Shown piece after piece: positions 1-10,102 of a stretch of DNA of 64,000 nt. Where the stretch lies: the NCBI GenBank assembly GCA_012931725.1, contig CM022944.1, forward strand, positions 32,162,860 through 32,226,859. Direction: 5' to 3'. Within the stretch, counting starts at the first letter, position 1; each line of letters begins with the position of its first letter. The notes under the pieces were generated by a model. The model made no database searches and was not told the origin of the DNA. It was given only the letters and a program-made list of their open reading frames with translations. This stretch comes from Litsea cubeba. Its lineage: Eukaryota > Streptophyta > Magnoliopsida > Laurales > Lauraceae. The position numbers and the translations under genes are program-made.

Positions 1-1905
1 AGAAGGACAAACAGGCCCATAGGGATTCATCATCTGATGCATTGACAATAAGAGGCAGATCAGATGATAGGACATCTGGTAGTAAATCTCGTTCTAAATC
101 GAGAGGAAAATCAAAACCACCTGCAAAAGATGAATGTGCCTTTTGTCGCAAAAAGGGGCATTGGAAGAAAGATTGTCCAAAGTTGAAAAACAAGGACAAA
201 GATAAATCTGATGCAAACATTGGACACGATGGAGATGATGATTCTGAATTTAATTTGACTGTTTCTTCATTGGTATGCCATTCTGACGAATGGATTTAAG
301 ACTCGGGTTGTACCTATCATATGTGTCCCAACAGGGAATGGTTTTCCAGCTTTCAAGAGTTGGATGGTGGAACAGTTTTGATGGGCAATGATAGTGCTTG
401 CAAAACAAAAGGGATAGGAAAAATCCGTTTGAAGATGCATGATGGAGCAGTTAGAATTTTGACAGATGTTCGGTATGTACCGGATTTGAAGAATAATCTT
501 ATCTCATTGGGTGCTTTAGACTCCAAAGACTTCAAGATTACCATGGAAGGTGGAGTTCTAAAAGTTGTTTATGGTGCACTTGTGTTGATGAAGGGTGTCC
601 GAAGAGGTAATCTGTATTTCTTGCAAGGGAGTACAGTTGTAGGTGGAGCAGCAACAGTATCTGATAGCTCAAATGAGACTGTTACAGACACTACCAGATT
701 GTGGCACATGCGTCTAGGGCATGCTGGGGAGAGCATTGCAGGGTTTGGTTAAGCAAGGCTTGTTGCAAGGTGCAAAGACCTGCAAGTTGGGATTTTGTGA
801 ACATTGTGTTTTTGGCAAGCAGACAAAAGTGAAGTTTGGCACCGCGATCCATCGCACTCAAGGAACACTAGACTATGTTCATTCGGATATATGGGGTCCT
901 ACCAAAGTGGCATCTTTGGGAGGTATGCACTACTTTGTTACATTCGTTGATGACTTCTCCAGGAGAGTATGGGTGTACACCATGAAGCACAAGGATGAAG
1001 TCTTGAATGTGTTCTTGAAGTGGAAGAAAATGATTGAAAACACAGACTGGCAGAAAGATCAAAAGGCTTAGGTTAGATAATGGTGGAGAGTACAAGTCTG
1101 ATCCGTTCTTGAAAGTATGTCAGGATGAGGGGATCGTGAGGCATTTCACAGTTAGTGGGACTCCGCAACAGAATGGGGTGGCAGAACGCATGAACCGCAC
1201 TATATTGGAGAAAGTTCGGTGTATGTTGTCTAATTCTGGATTAGGCAAAGCTTTTGGGGTGAGGCAGTTGCTTATGCTTGTCATCTCATCAATAGGTTGC
1301 CTTCTGCTGCGATCGAGGGTAAAACACCCATTGAGGTATGGTCTGGAAAGCCCGCTACTGATTATGATAAATTGCATATATTTGGTTGTCTTGCTTATTT
1401 CCATGTCACAGAGAGTAAGTTGGATCCAAGGGCCAAGAAAGCTATATTCTTGGGTTTCAGCAGTGGTGTGAAAGGATACCGGCTATGGTGTCCCGATTCA
1501 AAGAAACTTGTTCTGAGCAGGGATGTTACTTTTGATGAAGCTGCTATGTGTAAACAAAACAAGCAAAATGGCTCTCAGGAGGAGAGCAAAGCCAATGGTA
1601 AATCGAAGCAAGTGGAGTTTGATGTCATCCCAATTGAGTTAGAGGGTGATGATACAGATGAGGAGGTGACTCAAGCTCAAGAGCCTCCACAAGAGCAAGC
1701 AGATTCTATTACAACCAGTAGACCGAAAAGGAATATTCGAAACCTCAACGGTACTCTGATATGATGGCATATGCACTTCCGATGGTTGAAGAATCTGTTC
1801 GTACCACCTACAAAGAAGCAAAGAGGCATTTGGAAAACGCAGATATGCTGACTAAGGTGGTGACTAGGATCAAGTTTAAGGACTAGATCAACATTCTGCG
1901 ATTTT
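1..1905 (+). pseudogene. Ty1/copia polyprotein remnant (gag zinc knuckle, protease, integrase), broken
   Basis: Decayed gag-pol of a copia LTR retrotransposon, entering from the left edge. The reading passes through several frames. A CCHC zinc knuckle (CAFCRKKGHWKKDC) lies near 135-180. An in-frame stop at 297-299 falls just before the aspartic protease motif DSGCTYHM (about 301-322). The pre-integrase motif (LWHMRLGH) is near 700-720. Integrase follows with the D-x-D type core (VHSDIWGP near 870, DNGGEY near 1075, QQNGVAER near 1170). Frameshifts occur near 740, 1060 and 1290. After the integrase C-terminus (SRDVTFDE near 1520) and the linker (near 1760-1830), the sequence jumps to the last residues of RNase H (ADMLTKVV near 1840), so reverse transcriptase and most of RNase H are deleted. 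It cannot encode an active element. Confidence 0.88.
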
Positions 1906-2009
1906 GAACACCTTCGGGTGTATGGCGCCTACGGGCGCATTTGGAGGCGTGTGATTGCATGCCAAGGTGGAAAATGTTGTGGCCTGCAAATCTCGCCAAG
2001 GTGGAGATT

Positions 2010-2309
2010 TGTTAGGTTTATGGGTTTTGGGTTTTGGCTTGTTTTGTAGGCCTAATGCAATTAGGGTTGAAGGGTAATTTAGTATTTGTTGAAAACTATA
2101 TATTATCCTTTTGGTTGTAACCCTAGAGAAAAGGGGGAAAACTCTGATTAGTGAAAACTAAGAAGAAGACAAGCTTTGTCCGTGGACGTAGGTGTGAAAT
2201 CACCGAACCACGTAAATCTGTGTTCTCTTTCTGTGTGGTTTGCATTGTTTGCTTGTTGATCGCACGCTTCCTCACACACGATCACAACAAATAACCCATA
2301 AACCTAACA
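2010..2309 (+). mobile_element. 3' LTR of the copia remnant (300 bp)
   Basis: The repeat begins TGTTAGGTTTATGGGTT and ends with the exact reverse complement AACCCATAAACCTAACA, a perfect 17-bp terminal inverted repeat bounded by TG...CA. A purine tract (AAGGTGGAGAT) lies directly 5', as expected for the polypurine tract of a plus-strand element. An AT-rich TATA-like stretch (ACTATATATTA) near 2094 may be its promoter. The 5' LTR lies outside the window, so no age can be estimated. Confidence 0.85.
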
Positions 2310-2406
2310 GTCCAAAATTACAAAACAAACGTGATGGAACGAGCATGATTTACTGCAATTTATCCATGATGCCCCATATCCAAATGGATTTGGCAGGGAC
2401 ACGCCA

Positions 2407-2883
2407 TGGATTTTACACGTAAAAAGAAGCATAGGATACAATACGAACGATACTTTGCCTATTTCGAAGCATCCGGGTATCATAGCAATTTATTACAGAT
2501 GATACCGAAATCTAACAAGAATTAAAATCAAGCACCAGTTTGTGATACTGCAATTTAGTAGAGATGATACTGACGTCACCTCTGCTGAGACAATTGTATC
2601 TGTAACTAAATTATGCATTTTTTAAAGCCTTAGAAGGTTACAGTGGATTTTACACGTAAAAAGAAGCATAGGATACAATACGAACGATACTTTGCCTATT
2701 TCGAAGCATCCGGGTATCATAGCAATTTATTACAGATGATACCGAAATCTAACAAGAATTAAAATCAAGCACCAGTTTGTGATACTGCAATTTAGTAGAG
2801 ATGATACTGACGTCACCTCTGCTGAGACAATTGTATCTGTAACTAAATTATGCATTTTTTAAAGCCTTAGAAGGTTACAGTGG
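2407..2883. repeat. Perfect 237-bp tandem duplication
   Basis: Copy 1 (2407-2643) and copy 2 (2644-2880) read as identical over 237 bp, followed by three bases of a third unit. The unit contains no convincing ORF. Identity of both copies means either a very recent tandem duplication or an assembly artefact. Confidence 0.93.
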
Positions 2884-2939
2884 TAAGCTTTAATCCAAGT
2901 TTAGCACTATTCAATCCCAACGGCTGCACATGGAATATG

Positions 2940-3400
2940 AGCGCACCAAAGAGGGCCTTATGACTTGCACTCTTTGGGCCCAACCCATCTATTTTCATAT
3001 TTTATCATATCTAGAGTTTTATTTATGTTTTAAGATTGTTTCAAGTTTAGACATTTTAATCCTGGCCATCAATGTGTTTGGATGGTCCAGATTAGTTCTA
3101 GGTTTTTTATTTTCCTATATAATGTGAAGTAAAGCCTCCTGGCTTAGACAATGATGCTTAATGAATGAAAACTAAGTTTCTTGAGTTCTACTTCGATTTC
3201 CTCTTCTAGTTCTCATAGAGATTGTAGCTTAATGAATGAAGACTAAGTTTCTTGAGTTCTACTTCGATTTCCTCTTCTAGTTCTCATAGAGATTGTATGT
3301 TCCCTCCTAGATTGGAGTTACGCGTGAGGCCACCTCGCATCTGGTATCCCATCACGCATTAGTGGGCCTTTTCCTAATTGGAGGAAGCACTAGGGAGTGG
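2940..3400 (+). mobile_element. LTR remnant related to the LTR at 61.1 kb
   Basis: Stretches around 3055-3130 (including GGCCATCAATRTGTTT, CTAGATTAGTT- and CCTATATAA-like blocks) and around 3140-3200 (CTTGGCTTAGA-like, TTAATGAA) match in order the LTR at 61120-61536. A CTGGTATCCCATCAC motif near 3341 sits where the other copy has its primer-binding site. The copy is diverged and its ends cannot be fixed, so it is a solo LTR or fragment. Confidence 0.6.
3156..3297. repeat. 71-bp tandem duplication inside the LTR remnant
   Basis: Unit GCTTAATGAATGAA... at 3156-3226 is repeated at 3227-3297. One visible difference is AAAACT against AAGACT. It duplicates the transcribed R/U5-like part of the LTR remnant. 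Confidence 0.92.
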
Positions 3401-4010
3401 TGTGCCAATTGATATTGAAGTTTTCATACTGTGATTCAAATTGAATTATTATAATGCCTAGACGTACTCACATGTCTAATTATTCATATTTTGAAGTAGT
3501 GATCTTAGGATGTATGCTTGTCTGACTCAAGTTTCTCATGTTTTGTACTCAAAGTTTACCATCAATCTCTTGATATTATGATGTATAAAGTATGACTGCT
3601 ATTCATGTGTGTTTCAAATTATGTACCGTCTGTCTACTGAGTTCACTCTGTTCTCACACTAATCATGAGGTGAGCCATTTGCCATTTATAGGTAACGAAG
3701 GAATTCCCTAAGCTGGCGATAATGATGATGGACTCAAGGGCGGGGGTGTGACGCAGATAGGATTTGACATCAGTGGGAGTGATTAGAATATACAAGATGG
3801 ACTTTAATATTTCAGTTTTGTTTAGTCAGTTTGTTTATTTCATGGAGAAACTAGTTCTCAAGGTTTTGTAATTAATTATATGGTTCTGATAACTTCGGAT
3901 TTATGGTTTGATTTAGGTAATTAAATGGTTTGAATTAGTTTTCTATAACTTGTGCTCTTATGTCATGATTTTTTTTTTTTTTATAATGATGACTGTATTC
4001 AAAACTCAAA
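3400..4010. other. Gene-free AT-rich stretch, probable retroelement debris
   Basis: No protein-coding similarity was recognised. The block near 3690-3760 (GGTAACGAAGGAATTCC, then GGGCGGGGGTGTGACG) resembles the tail of gypsy-type LTRs, but no paired boundary was found. Confidence 0.35.
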
Positions 4011-4139
4011 GACATTACAGTATAAGAGATATAGTTATATACTGAAACAAAAATGGCCTAAAAGAAAGGCCTGTCCAGTCGAGCCATATATGATAGATCT
4101 CAAGCCCCAAAAAATTAGGCATCAGCCCAAAAAGAAAAA

Positions 4140-4585
4140 ACAAATCAACAATTAGAAGAAAAAAGGATGGCCTCAGAACTCCCTCTTTTGCTAGGCGGTC
4201 CGCTTCTGAATTGCACTTCGCTTGATGTGATGAAAGGAGACTTAAGATTCTCATAATTTTGGAGCACTTCCTCTATGATGTCCGCAAACAACCAAGGTGG
4301 TGGGGATGCCTGTGAAGCCCATAGAATCACACATTTGGAGTCCCCCTCAATGAGTATCTGCGATTGCCGTACCGAGATGCTTCCTGACGACCTATGTTAA
4401 GGGATAATAGCTTTGCTTTGTTGTTAGAGCAAACTCCAGCTGGACCCGAGTAATATAGCAGAATAGTACCTTCTTCATTATGAATGACACCCCCTACACC
4501 AGCCAATCCCAGATTTCCCAAGGCACTTCCATCAAAGTTTAACTTAGCCCTCTCTGTGTTGGTGCCGTGTCTTGAACCCATGACC
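4140..4585 (-). pseudogene. LINE RNase H domain fragment
   Basis: Read on the minus strand, the sequence gives an RNase H-like start (LNFDGSALGN, then AGVGGVIHNEEG) near 4530-4470. After frameshifts it reaches the C-terminal region with the typical SEADRLAKEGV near 4200-4165. This is the C-terminal RNase H module of plant L1-like LINE ORF2. It is interrupted by frameshifts and lacks the rest of ORF2. Directly right of it (4621) lies the intact copia insertion. Confidence 0.75.
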
Positions 4586-4620
4586 TAATGATCTACATCA
4601 TCAGTTTAAACCATTGTGCC

Positions 4621-4960
4621 TGTGAAATGATATCAAACTAAACTGAATGCATACAAGAGAAGACAAACGAAACAGTGAATGTTTGGAAGATTTTCTATAG
4701 TCTTTGTATTGACGATGATGTTCTTTTATAATACACTGTTGCCTAGATTAGGAAAACTAATTACATAATCAAAGGAAAAGAATAAGGAACTAAATCTAAT
4801 TACAGTTAATCTAATCACAAGATTTCAGCAATCTAATTACAGTTAATCTAATCACAAGATTTCAGCAGATTAGTATCTATCTAATCTAATACATGGGCTG
4901 ACCCAGAACATGGGTCGAGCTGACCCATTAGGTCGAATGGACCTGATCTGTTTCTTTACA
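4621..4960 (-). repeat. 3' LTR of the young copia element
   Basis: Bounded by TGTAAAGAAACAG...TTTCACA on the minus strand. It contains an internal direct repeat of about 35 bp (CTAATTACAGTTAATC block, near 4796-4866). It differs from the other LTR at three sites: TCTATAG/TCTGTAG, AATTACA/AATCACA and AACATGG/AACGTGG. Confidence 0.95.
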
Positions 4961-6088
4961 CCCCTCTCAAGCTTTGGATGGGAGAAAGTGACCATCGAGA
5001 GCTTGGAAACTAGTTCTGAAAAACGAGAAGTGGAGTGGCTTTTGGTGAAAAAATCGGCTATCTGAGCAGCGGATGATATTTGAAAAAGCTTTATAGTACC
5101 ACTCCGAACATGTTGCCGGATGAAATGACAATCGACTTCAAGATGTTTGGATCGTTCATGAAAGACATCATTTGTGGCCAATTTCTTTGCACTTTCACTG
5201 TCAGTGAAGAGGGGTAGATTTAGGAACTTGAACTCCTAAATCCTGAAGTAACCAGCGAAGCCAAATAAGTTCAGTAGTTGTGTGAGAGACAGCACGATAT
5301 TCAGCTTCAGTGGAAGAACGAGAGACAACTTCCTGTTTCTTGCTTTTCCAAGAGATAAGAGAGGATCCAAGAAAAATAGAGAAACCTGTTGTAGAGCGCC
5401 GATCATTGACATCTCCTGCCCAGTCGGAATCAGAATAACCATGCAGGGTAAGATTTTGACCGGAGGAAAGGAGGAGGGCACGATTGGAACTTCCTTGTAG
5501 GTATCTGAGTATGCGCAGTACAGCAGCCCAATGAAGATGAGTGGGTCGTGCGACAAATTGACTCACCACATGTACCGCGAAGGCAATGTCAGGTCTGGTA
5601 ATGGTCAGATAAACCAAACTACCTACCACTTCCCGATAATGAGTAGGATCAGAAAGAAGATCTCCATCAGTAGTTCGAAGCTTCAAATTATGCTCAATCG
5701 GAGTAGAGACAGCCTTAAGATCGGTGAGACCAGCACGTTGGAGAACTTCATTGCAGTATTTTGTTTGTGACAAAAGATATCCTGTGTGAGAGTAGGCAAC
5801 CTCAATGCCCAGAAAGTAGCGTAGATGACCCAAATCTTTCATCTCAAATTGTCGATGAAGAAAATGCTTCAAGGATAGAATACCAGATGTAATACTGCCA
5901 GTGATAATCATATCATCGACATATAGTAACAGAAAAACACAGCCAGATCGCGAATAGCGAGTGAAGAGAGCGGAGTCATGAGCACTCTGAGAAAAAACCA
6001 ATGCTGATGATGCTTGTGCTAAATCGTTCAAACCAAGCTCGAGGGGCTTGTTTGAGACCGTATAAAGCACGTTTGAGACGACATACAT
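4870..6088 (-). pseudogene. Copia reverse transcriptase C-terminal half and RNase H
   Basis: From about 6010 leftwards the minus strand encodes the RT catalytic motif LLYVDDMIITG (near 5920), MKDLGHLRYFLGIEV, the RT/RNase H linker PDIAFAVHVVSQF, then RNase H with GYSDSDWAG (near 5430), STTGFSIFLG, RSSTEAEYRA (near 5310) and ELIWLRWLL. A single frame break near 5200-5215 separates the RNase H end (SAKKLATNDVFHERSKHLEVD, AAQIADFFTKS; 5181-4960). Catalytic aspartates are present. Another frame change around 6010 separates this part from the upstream RT half. Length and motif order match the family. Confidence 0.9.
4961..4970 (-). promoter_or_regulatory. Polypurine tract of the copia element
   Basis: Minus-strand purine run TTGAGAGGGG directly abuts the 3' LTR start TGTAAAG. 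This is the expected priming site for plus-strand DNA synthesis. Confidence 0.8.
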
Positions 6089-7712
6089 AATGAGGAGGTC
6101 TCACAACGCCTGGTGGAGGATGCATATAGATTTCCTCCTGAAGAAAACCATTCAAGAAGGCATTCTTGACATCGAGCTGATAGAGAGGCCATTGTCTAAC
6201 AGCAGCAACAGAGATAAAGGTACGAACAGTTGTCATCTTAGCAACCGGAGCAAAGGTCTCCTCATAATCGATCCCATATTCTTGATTATAGCCTTTGGCA
6301 ACCAAGCGAGCCTTGTAACGATCAACAGATCCATCAGATTTGGTCTTGATCTTAAATATCCATTTGCAACCGATAGCCCGTTTTCCTGAGGGAAGTGGAA
6401 CAAGATCCCATGTTTGAGTTTTCTGCAGAGCAGCAAGTTCTTCTGCAATGGCAGACCTCCAGTTTGGATGAGCAATGGCCTCCTTATAGGAATGTGGTTC
6501 TGCCAAGTTATGAATTGCTGCAAGGAAGGACTTATATGATGGAGAAAAATGATCAGTGCAAACAAAGCCATACCGAGAGGGAGGAATTCTGGTGCGAACA
6601 GGATACCTTGGAGCTTGAGGAGGATCCTGCACATCTGGAGCAGAAGAGATAGGCCCATGATCAGGAGTAAGTGAGATTGCAGATTCCGAAGGAGCAGACG
6701 GAGGTTTGGGTCGACGATGATATACCTGCAGGGTTGGAGGAGAAGGAGTATCAGAGGGAAACAGGTCTGGAAATGGATCAAGATGATAGACTGTAGGGTG
6801 CTCAGGTGAAGGAGATTGAGAAGGTAATGTATAGAAAGGTATATGTTCCAAGAAGGTGACATTACGAGAGACCCGTAACCTATTGGTTTTAGGATCATAG
6901 CATCGATAGCCTTTCTGTTCGATGCCATACCCTAAGAAAACACAGACAGTGGATTTAGGAGAAAGTTTGGTTCGCTCATGATCATGCAACAGGACAAAAC
7001 AGGTGCGGCCAAAAACTTTGAGATAGGACAAATCTGGTTTACAAGAGAAGAATTTTTCATAGGGAGATGTGCCAGATAATACAGAGGAAGGTGTTCTGTT
7101 AATCAGATATATGGCAGTCAGGACTGCTTCCCCCCAAAATTGCAAAGGAACATGTGAGGAATAAATCATGGATCTAGCAGTTTCAATGATATGTCTGTGT
7201 TTCCGTTCTGCTACACCATTTTGCTGTGGTGTGGCAGGACAGGATAATTGAGCTAAAGTCCCTTGACTGGTTAGGTACGAACGGAATTTGTGGGATATGT
7301 ATTCTCCCCCGGAATCGGACATGAAGATTTTAATCTTTTTGTTAAACTGAGTGGAAACCATGTTGGAGAAAGCAGTGTAGATGGAGTATAGCTCAGAACG
7401 ATTTTTCATTAAATATAACCAAGTATATCTAGTGAAATCATCAATAAACAGCACATAATAAATAGAACCACCTTTTGTTGGCTGAAAGGCAGGACCCCAG
7501 ACATCAGAATGCACCAAATCAAAAGGAGCAGTAGTAAAAGAAGTGCTTTTATTATAAGGGAAAGCATGTTGTTTACCAAACTGACAACCAAAACATGAAG
7601 AAATGTCTGATACAGAAATGTTTCCAAAAACACCACTAGTAAATAAAAATTTCATTTTATTTAAAGATAAATGGCCTAAACGAGAGTGCCAAAGGGCAAA
7701 TGGAGATGTAGA
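5976..7712 (-). pseudogene. Copia pre-integrase, integrase and RT N-terminal half
   Basis: The minus-strand frame begins with LWHSRLGHLSLNKMKFL (near 7710-7620) and has zinc-binding residues SSCFGCQFGK. The integrase core follows, with DLVHSDVWGP (near 7500), MSDSGGEYIS (near 7310) and QQNGVAERKHRHI (near 7215), then the GKP-type C-terminal fold to SRNVTFLEH (near 6860). After a proline-rich linker the RT starts (WRSAIAEELAALQ near 6450, RYKARLVAKGYNQ near 6310, LDVKNAFLNG near 6160, LYGLKQAPRAWF near 6040). The frame is uninterrupted for about 560 residues. It is out of frame with the gag-protease ORF to its right and with the RT end to its left. Confidence 0.92.
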
Positions 7713-7775
7713 CGAAATGAGTGCTGCAGGGGAGATGTTGAAGGATGGAAGGTGCAGTGAGTGGAGATAGTAAAG

Positions 7776-9143
7776 TCATCCTGACCTAAGGCCGGTCCCA
7801 ATCTGTCTCCCGGTGCGCGGATCCTGCACAGAACAGCCAGTAGAAGAAAATGAGACAAGAAAGCCAGATGAAGTCAATTGACTAACAGATATTAAGTTGA
7901 TAGATAGGTGAGGAACACACAAAACATTAGTGAGAGAGATCAACTTATTTGAAATGGAGCCAATAAGGGAGACTGGAAGAGGAGTGGCATCAGCTGTATG
8001 AATTATGAGAGAGCTAGCAGGAGTATAACAATTGTGAAGTTTGGATAAATCATTTGTCATATGGTAGGATGCACCGGAATCAAAAATCCATGAAGAATCA
8101 AGAGTACCTGATGGACCAGAAATGGACATGGCAGAACCAGAAGCGGAGGGTGTGGTGGTTATCTGAGAAGCGGAACCAGGAGAGGAAGCCAGAAACAATT
8201 GTTGCATACGCTCATCAACCATAGCTTGAATCTGAGATGTAAGATCCATTTGCGGAGGCACAAAACTATCATCGTCAGTAACATTGGCTGCATAGGTTCT
8301 CTGTGGATAAGAGTGCATGGGACCACGATTGGACTGTTGACCAGTTGGTTTGTTCTTAGTATTAGGCCTTAAAGGTCTGATGGGGCAGTCCCGTTTCCAG
8401 TGTCCTTTCTTCTTACAGTAGTTGCAAAAGTCATTGGTACCAGGAGGAAAATATCGATCAGTCTGAGGGGTACCAACATTTGCGGACAAGACATGTGTGG
8501 GTTCGACATGTTTCTTCTTTGTAAGAGAAAGTTGAGTTTGCTCTTCTGCCAGAAGTTCCGAGAGCGCCATATCAACAAAAGGCAGTGGTGATCGATGTAA
8601 TAACTGACCACGAACTTGTTCAAAATCAGGGCGGAGGGCCATAAGAAACTGAACCAGACAAGTCTGCTGCCGATAGACTTCAAAGGTGTGAGCATCATCG
8701 GTTGTTTTAAAAGTGGGCTCCATTAGAGCCAGTTGATCCCATAATGCAGTCATTTTGATGAAGAAATCATGAATGGAGTCAGTGCCTTGATCTGCATTTT
8801 TGATTTCCCATTCTAATTGATATCGACGAGCAGCATTGGACTGAGTGTATAGTTGCGCTAAATAATCCCAAGCAGCCTTAGGATAATTAAATTTAGCCAA
8901 CTGATTCCCAATGGATGGAGTGACTAAATTGGCAATCCAAGAGTTAATTTTTTCGACAGAAGCTTCCCATTCTTCAAACGTATCCGCCTTACTATCTGGT
9001 TGAGGAATCTGCTGAGCAACATATTTCCAAAGTTTCTGACCTTTAAGGAAATTTTGCATTAAGTGGGACCAGTAGGAATAATTAGTGCCATCAAGTTTGA
9101 TGGTAATACCCGTTACAGTACGATCAGAAGACATATTGGTCAT
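7776..9143 (-). CDS. Copia gag and protease ORF
   Basis: About 455 codons from an ATG at 9143 (an ATG at 9134 is equally possible). The N-terminal retrotran_gag region shows LDGTNYSYWSHLMQNFL and WDYLAQLYTQSNAARRYQLE, typical of UBN2-type copia gag. A CCHC knuckle CNYCKKKGHWKRDC lies near 8420-8380, and the protease active site DSGASYHMTND near 8080-8050. The ORF ends at 7776 before the pre-integrase domain, which is in another frame. This is either a programmed or a mutational gag-pol break. Gag packages the RNA and the protease processes the polyprotein in virus-like particles. The frame is intact, so a gag-protease product could be made. Confidence 0.88.
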   Translation of the reverse strand: MTNMSSDRTVTGITIKLDGTNYSYWSHLMQNFLKGQKLWKYVAQQIPQPDSKADTFEEWEASVEKINSWIANLVTPSIGNQLAKFNYPKAAWDYLAQLYTQSNAARRYQLEWEIKNADQGTDSIHDFFIKMTALWDQLALMEPTFKTTDDAHTFEVYRQQTCLVQFLMALRPDFEQVRGQLLHRSPLPFVDMALSELLAEEQTQLSLTKKKHVEPTHVLSANVGTPQTDRYFPPGTNDFCNYCKKKGHWKRDCPIRPLRPNTKNKPTGQQSNRGPMHSYPQRTYAANVTDDDSFVPPQMDLTSQIQAMVDERMQQLFLASSPGSASQITTTPSASGSAMSISGPSGTLDSSWIFDSGASYHMTNDLSKLHNCYTPASSLIIHTADATPLPVSLIGSISNKLISLTNVLCVPHLSINLISVSQLTSSGFLVSFSSTGCSVQDPRTGRQIGTGLRSG

Positions 9144-9750
9144 AGGGAGAAAAAAACAGTCCCAAGAAATCACTTCAGATGGGAATGTCAGTCACCGCAA
9201 CAAATCAGATGTCCTGAATCTGATCACAGAGGAGTGCTGTAGGCTCCACTAAATAACCAGATGGATGATCACAGCCAGAGATCAAAACAGAAGCAAGCAG
9301 AATGTAAACAGTGCAAAAAAAAAGGCCCAGGCGAGCATGAATCTGGGCACAGATCTGATCTGTGGGTCCCACTTGTTGATCAGCTGTATGATCAGATCTC
9401 ACAGGGAGTTAGGCCTCAAAATTCCGAAACTCCTCTAGGTGGAATTTTGATAAAAGCTCGAGAGACCAGAAAGATGGACGGTCGAGATGAAAACAATATG
9501 CTCAAACTGGAGAATTGCAAAACAGAGAAGATGGCCTACCTCAGATGATCAAAAAATCTGGAAAAAATGTGTATAATTTTCAGAAGAGATGGTCGACCAG
9601 GGTGGGAGGATTTCTCTGGGCAGTGGGTGATCAATAGGTGGGCCACCTTTGATCACAGTCGATACAGTGCTTTAGCATATGATCAGAACAATCGATTCAG
9701 TTGCAGATCTTCTCCTTATGCTGGAATAGATAGATGATTAGTGCTGGAGG

Positions 9751-9762
9751 GCTCTGATACCA
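9751..9762 (-). promoter_or_regulatory. Primer-binding site (initiator tRNA-Met type)
   Basis: TGGTATCAGAGC on the minus strand directly abuts the 5' LTR end (TTTCACA). It matches the canonical plant copia PBS complementary to the 3' end of initiator methionine tRNA. Confidence 0.9.
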
Positions 9763-10102
9763 TGTGAAATGATATCAAACTAAACTGAATGCATACAAGA
9801 GAAGACAAACGAAACAGTGAATGTTTGGAAGATTTTCTGTAGTCTTTGTATTGACGATGATGTTCTTTTATAATACACTGTTGCCTAGATTAGGAAAACT
9901 AATTACATAATCAAAGGAAAAGAATAAGGAACTAAATCTAATTACAGTTAATCTAATCACAAGATTTCAGCAATCTAATCACAGTTAATCTAATCACAAG
10001 ATTTCAGCAGATTAGTATCTATCTAATCTAATACATGGGCTGACCCAGAACGTGGGTCGAGCTGACCCATTAGGTCGAATGGACCTGATCTGTTTCTTTA
10101 CA
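9763..10102 (-). repeat. 5' LTR of the young copia element
   Basis: It is 340 bp with TG...CA ends, followed on the right by the GTGCC target duplication at 10103-10107. It differs from the 3' LTR at three positions. Being the upstream LTR, it should contain the element promoter. Confidence 0.95.

Larger units (their letters stand above)
4621..10102 (-). mobile_element. Nearly complete young Ty1/copia retrotransposon (5482 bp) with TSD GTGCC
   Basis: The element is on the minus strand. Two 340-bp LTRs (4621-4960 and 9763-10102) differ at only three positions by eye. The outer flanks carry the 5-bp target-site duplication GTGCC at 4616-4620 and 10103-10107. Order on the minus strand: 5' LTR (9763-10102), primer-binding site, gag-protease (9143-7776), integrase-RT (about 7712-5976), RT-RNase H (about 6010-4900), polypurine tract and 3' LTR. 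Coding is nearly continuous, with only about three or four frame breaks. It inserted into LINE debris, whose zf-RVT part lies right of 10103. High LTR identity shows a recent insertion, although the frame breaks suggest it is already defective or has sequencing indels. Confidence 0.95.

Noticed and set aside
4561..4620. tRNA-like B-box phrase GGTCATGGGTTCAAGACACG (minus strand), possible tRNA gene or SINE
   Set aside because: No A-box, cloverleaf or paired arms could be found around it, so it was not called.
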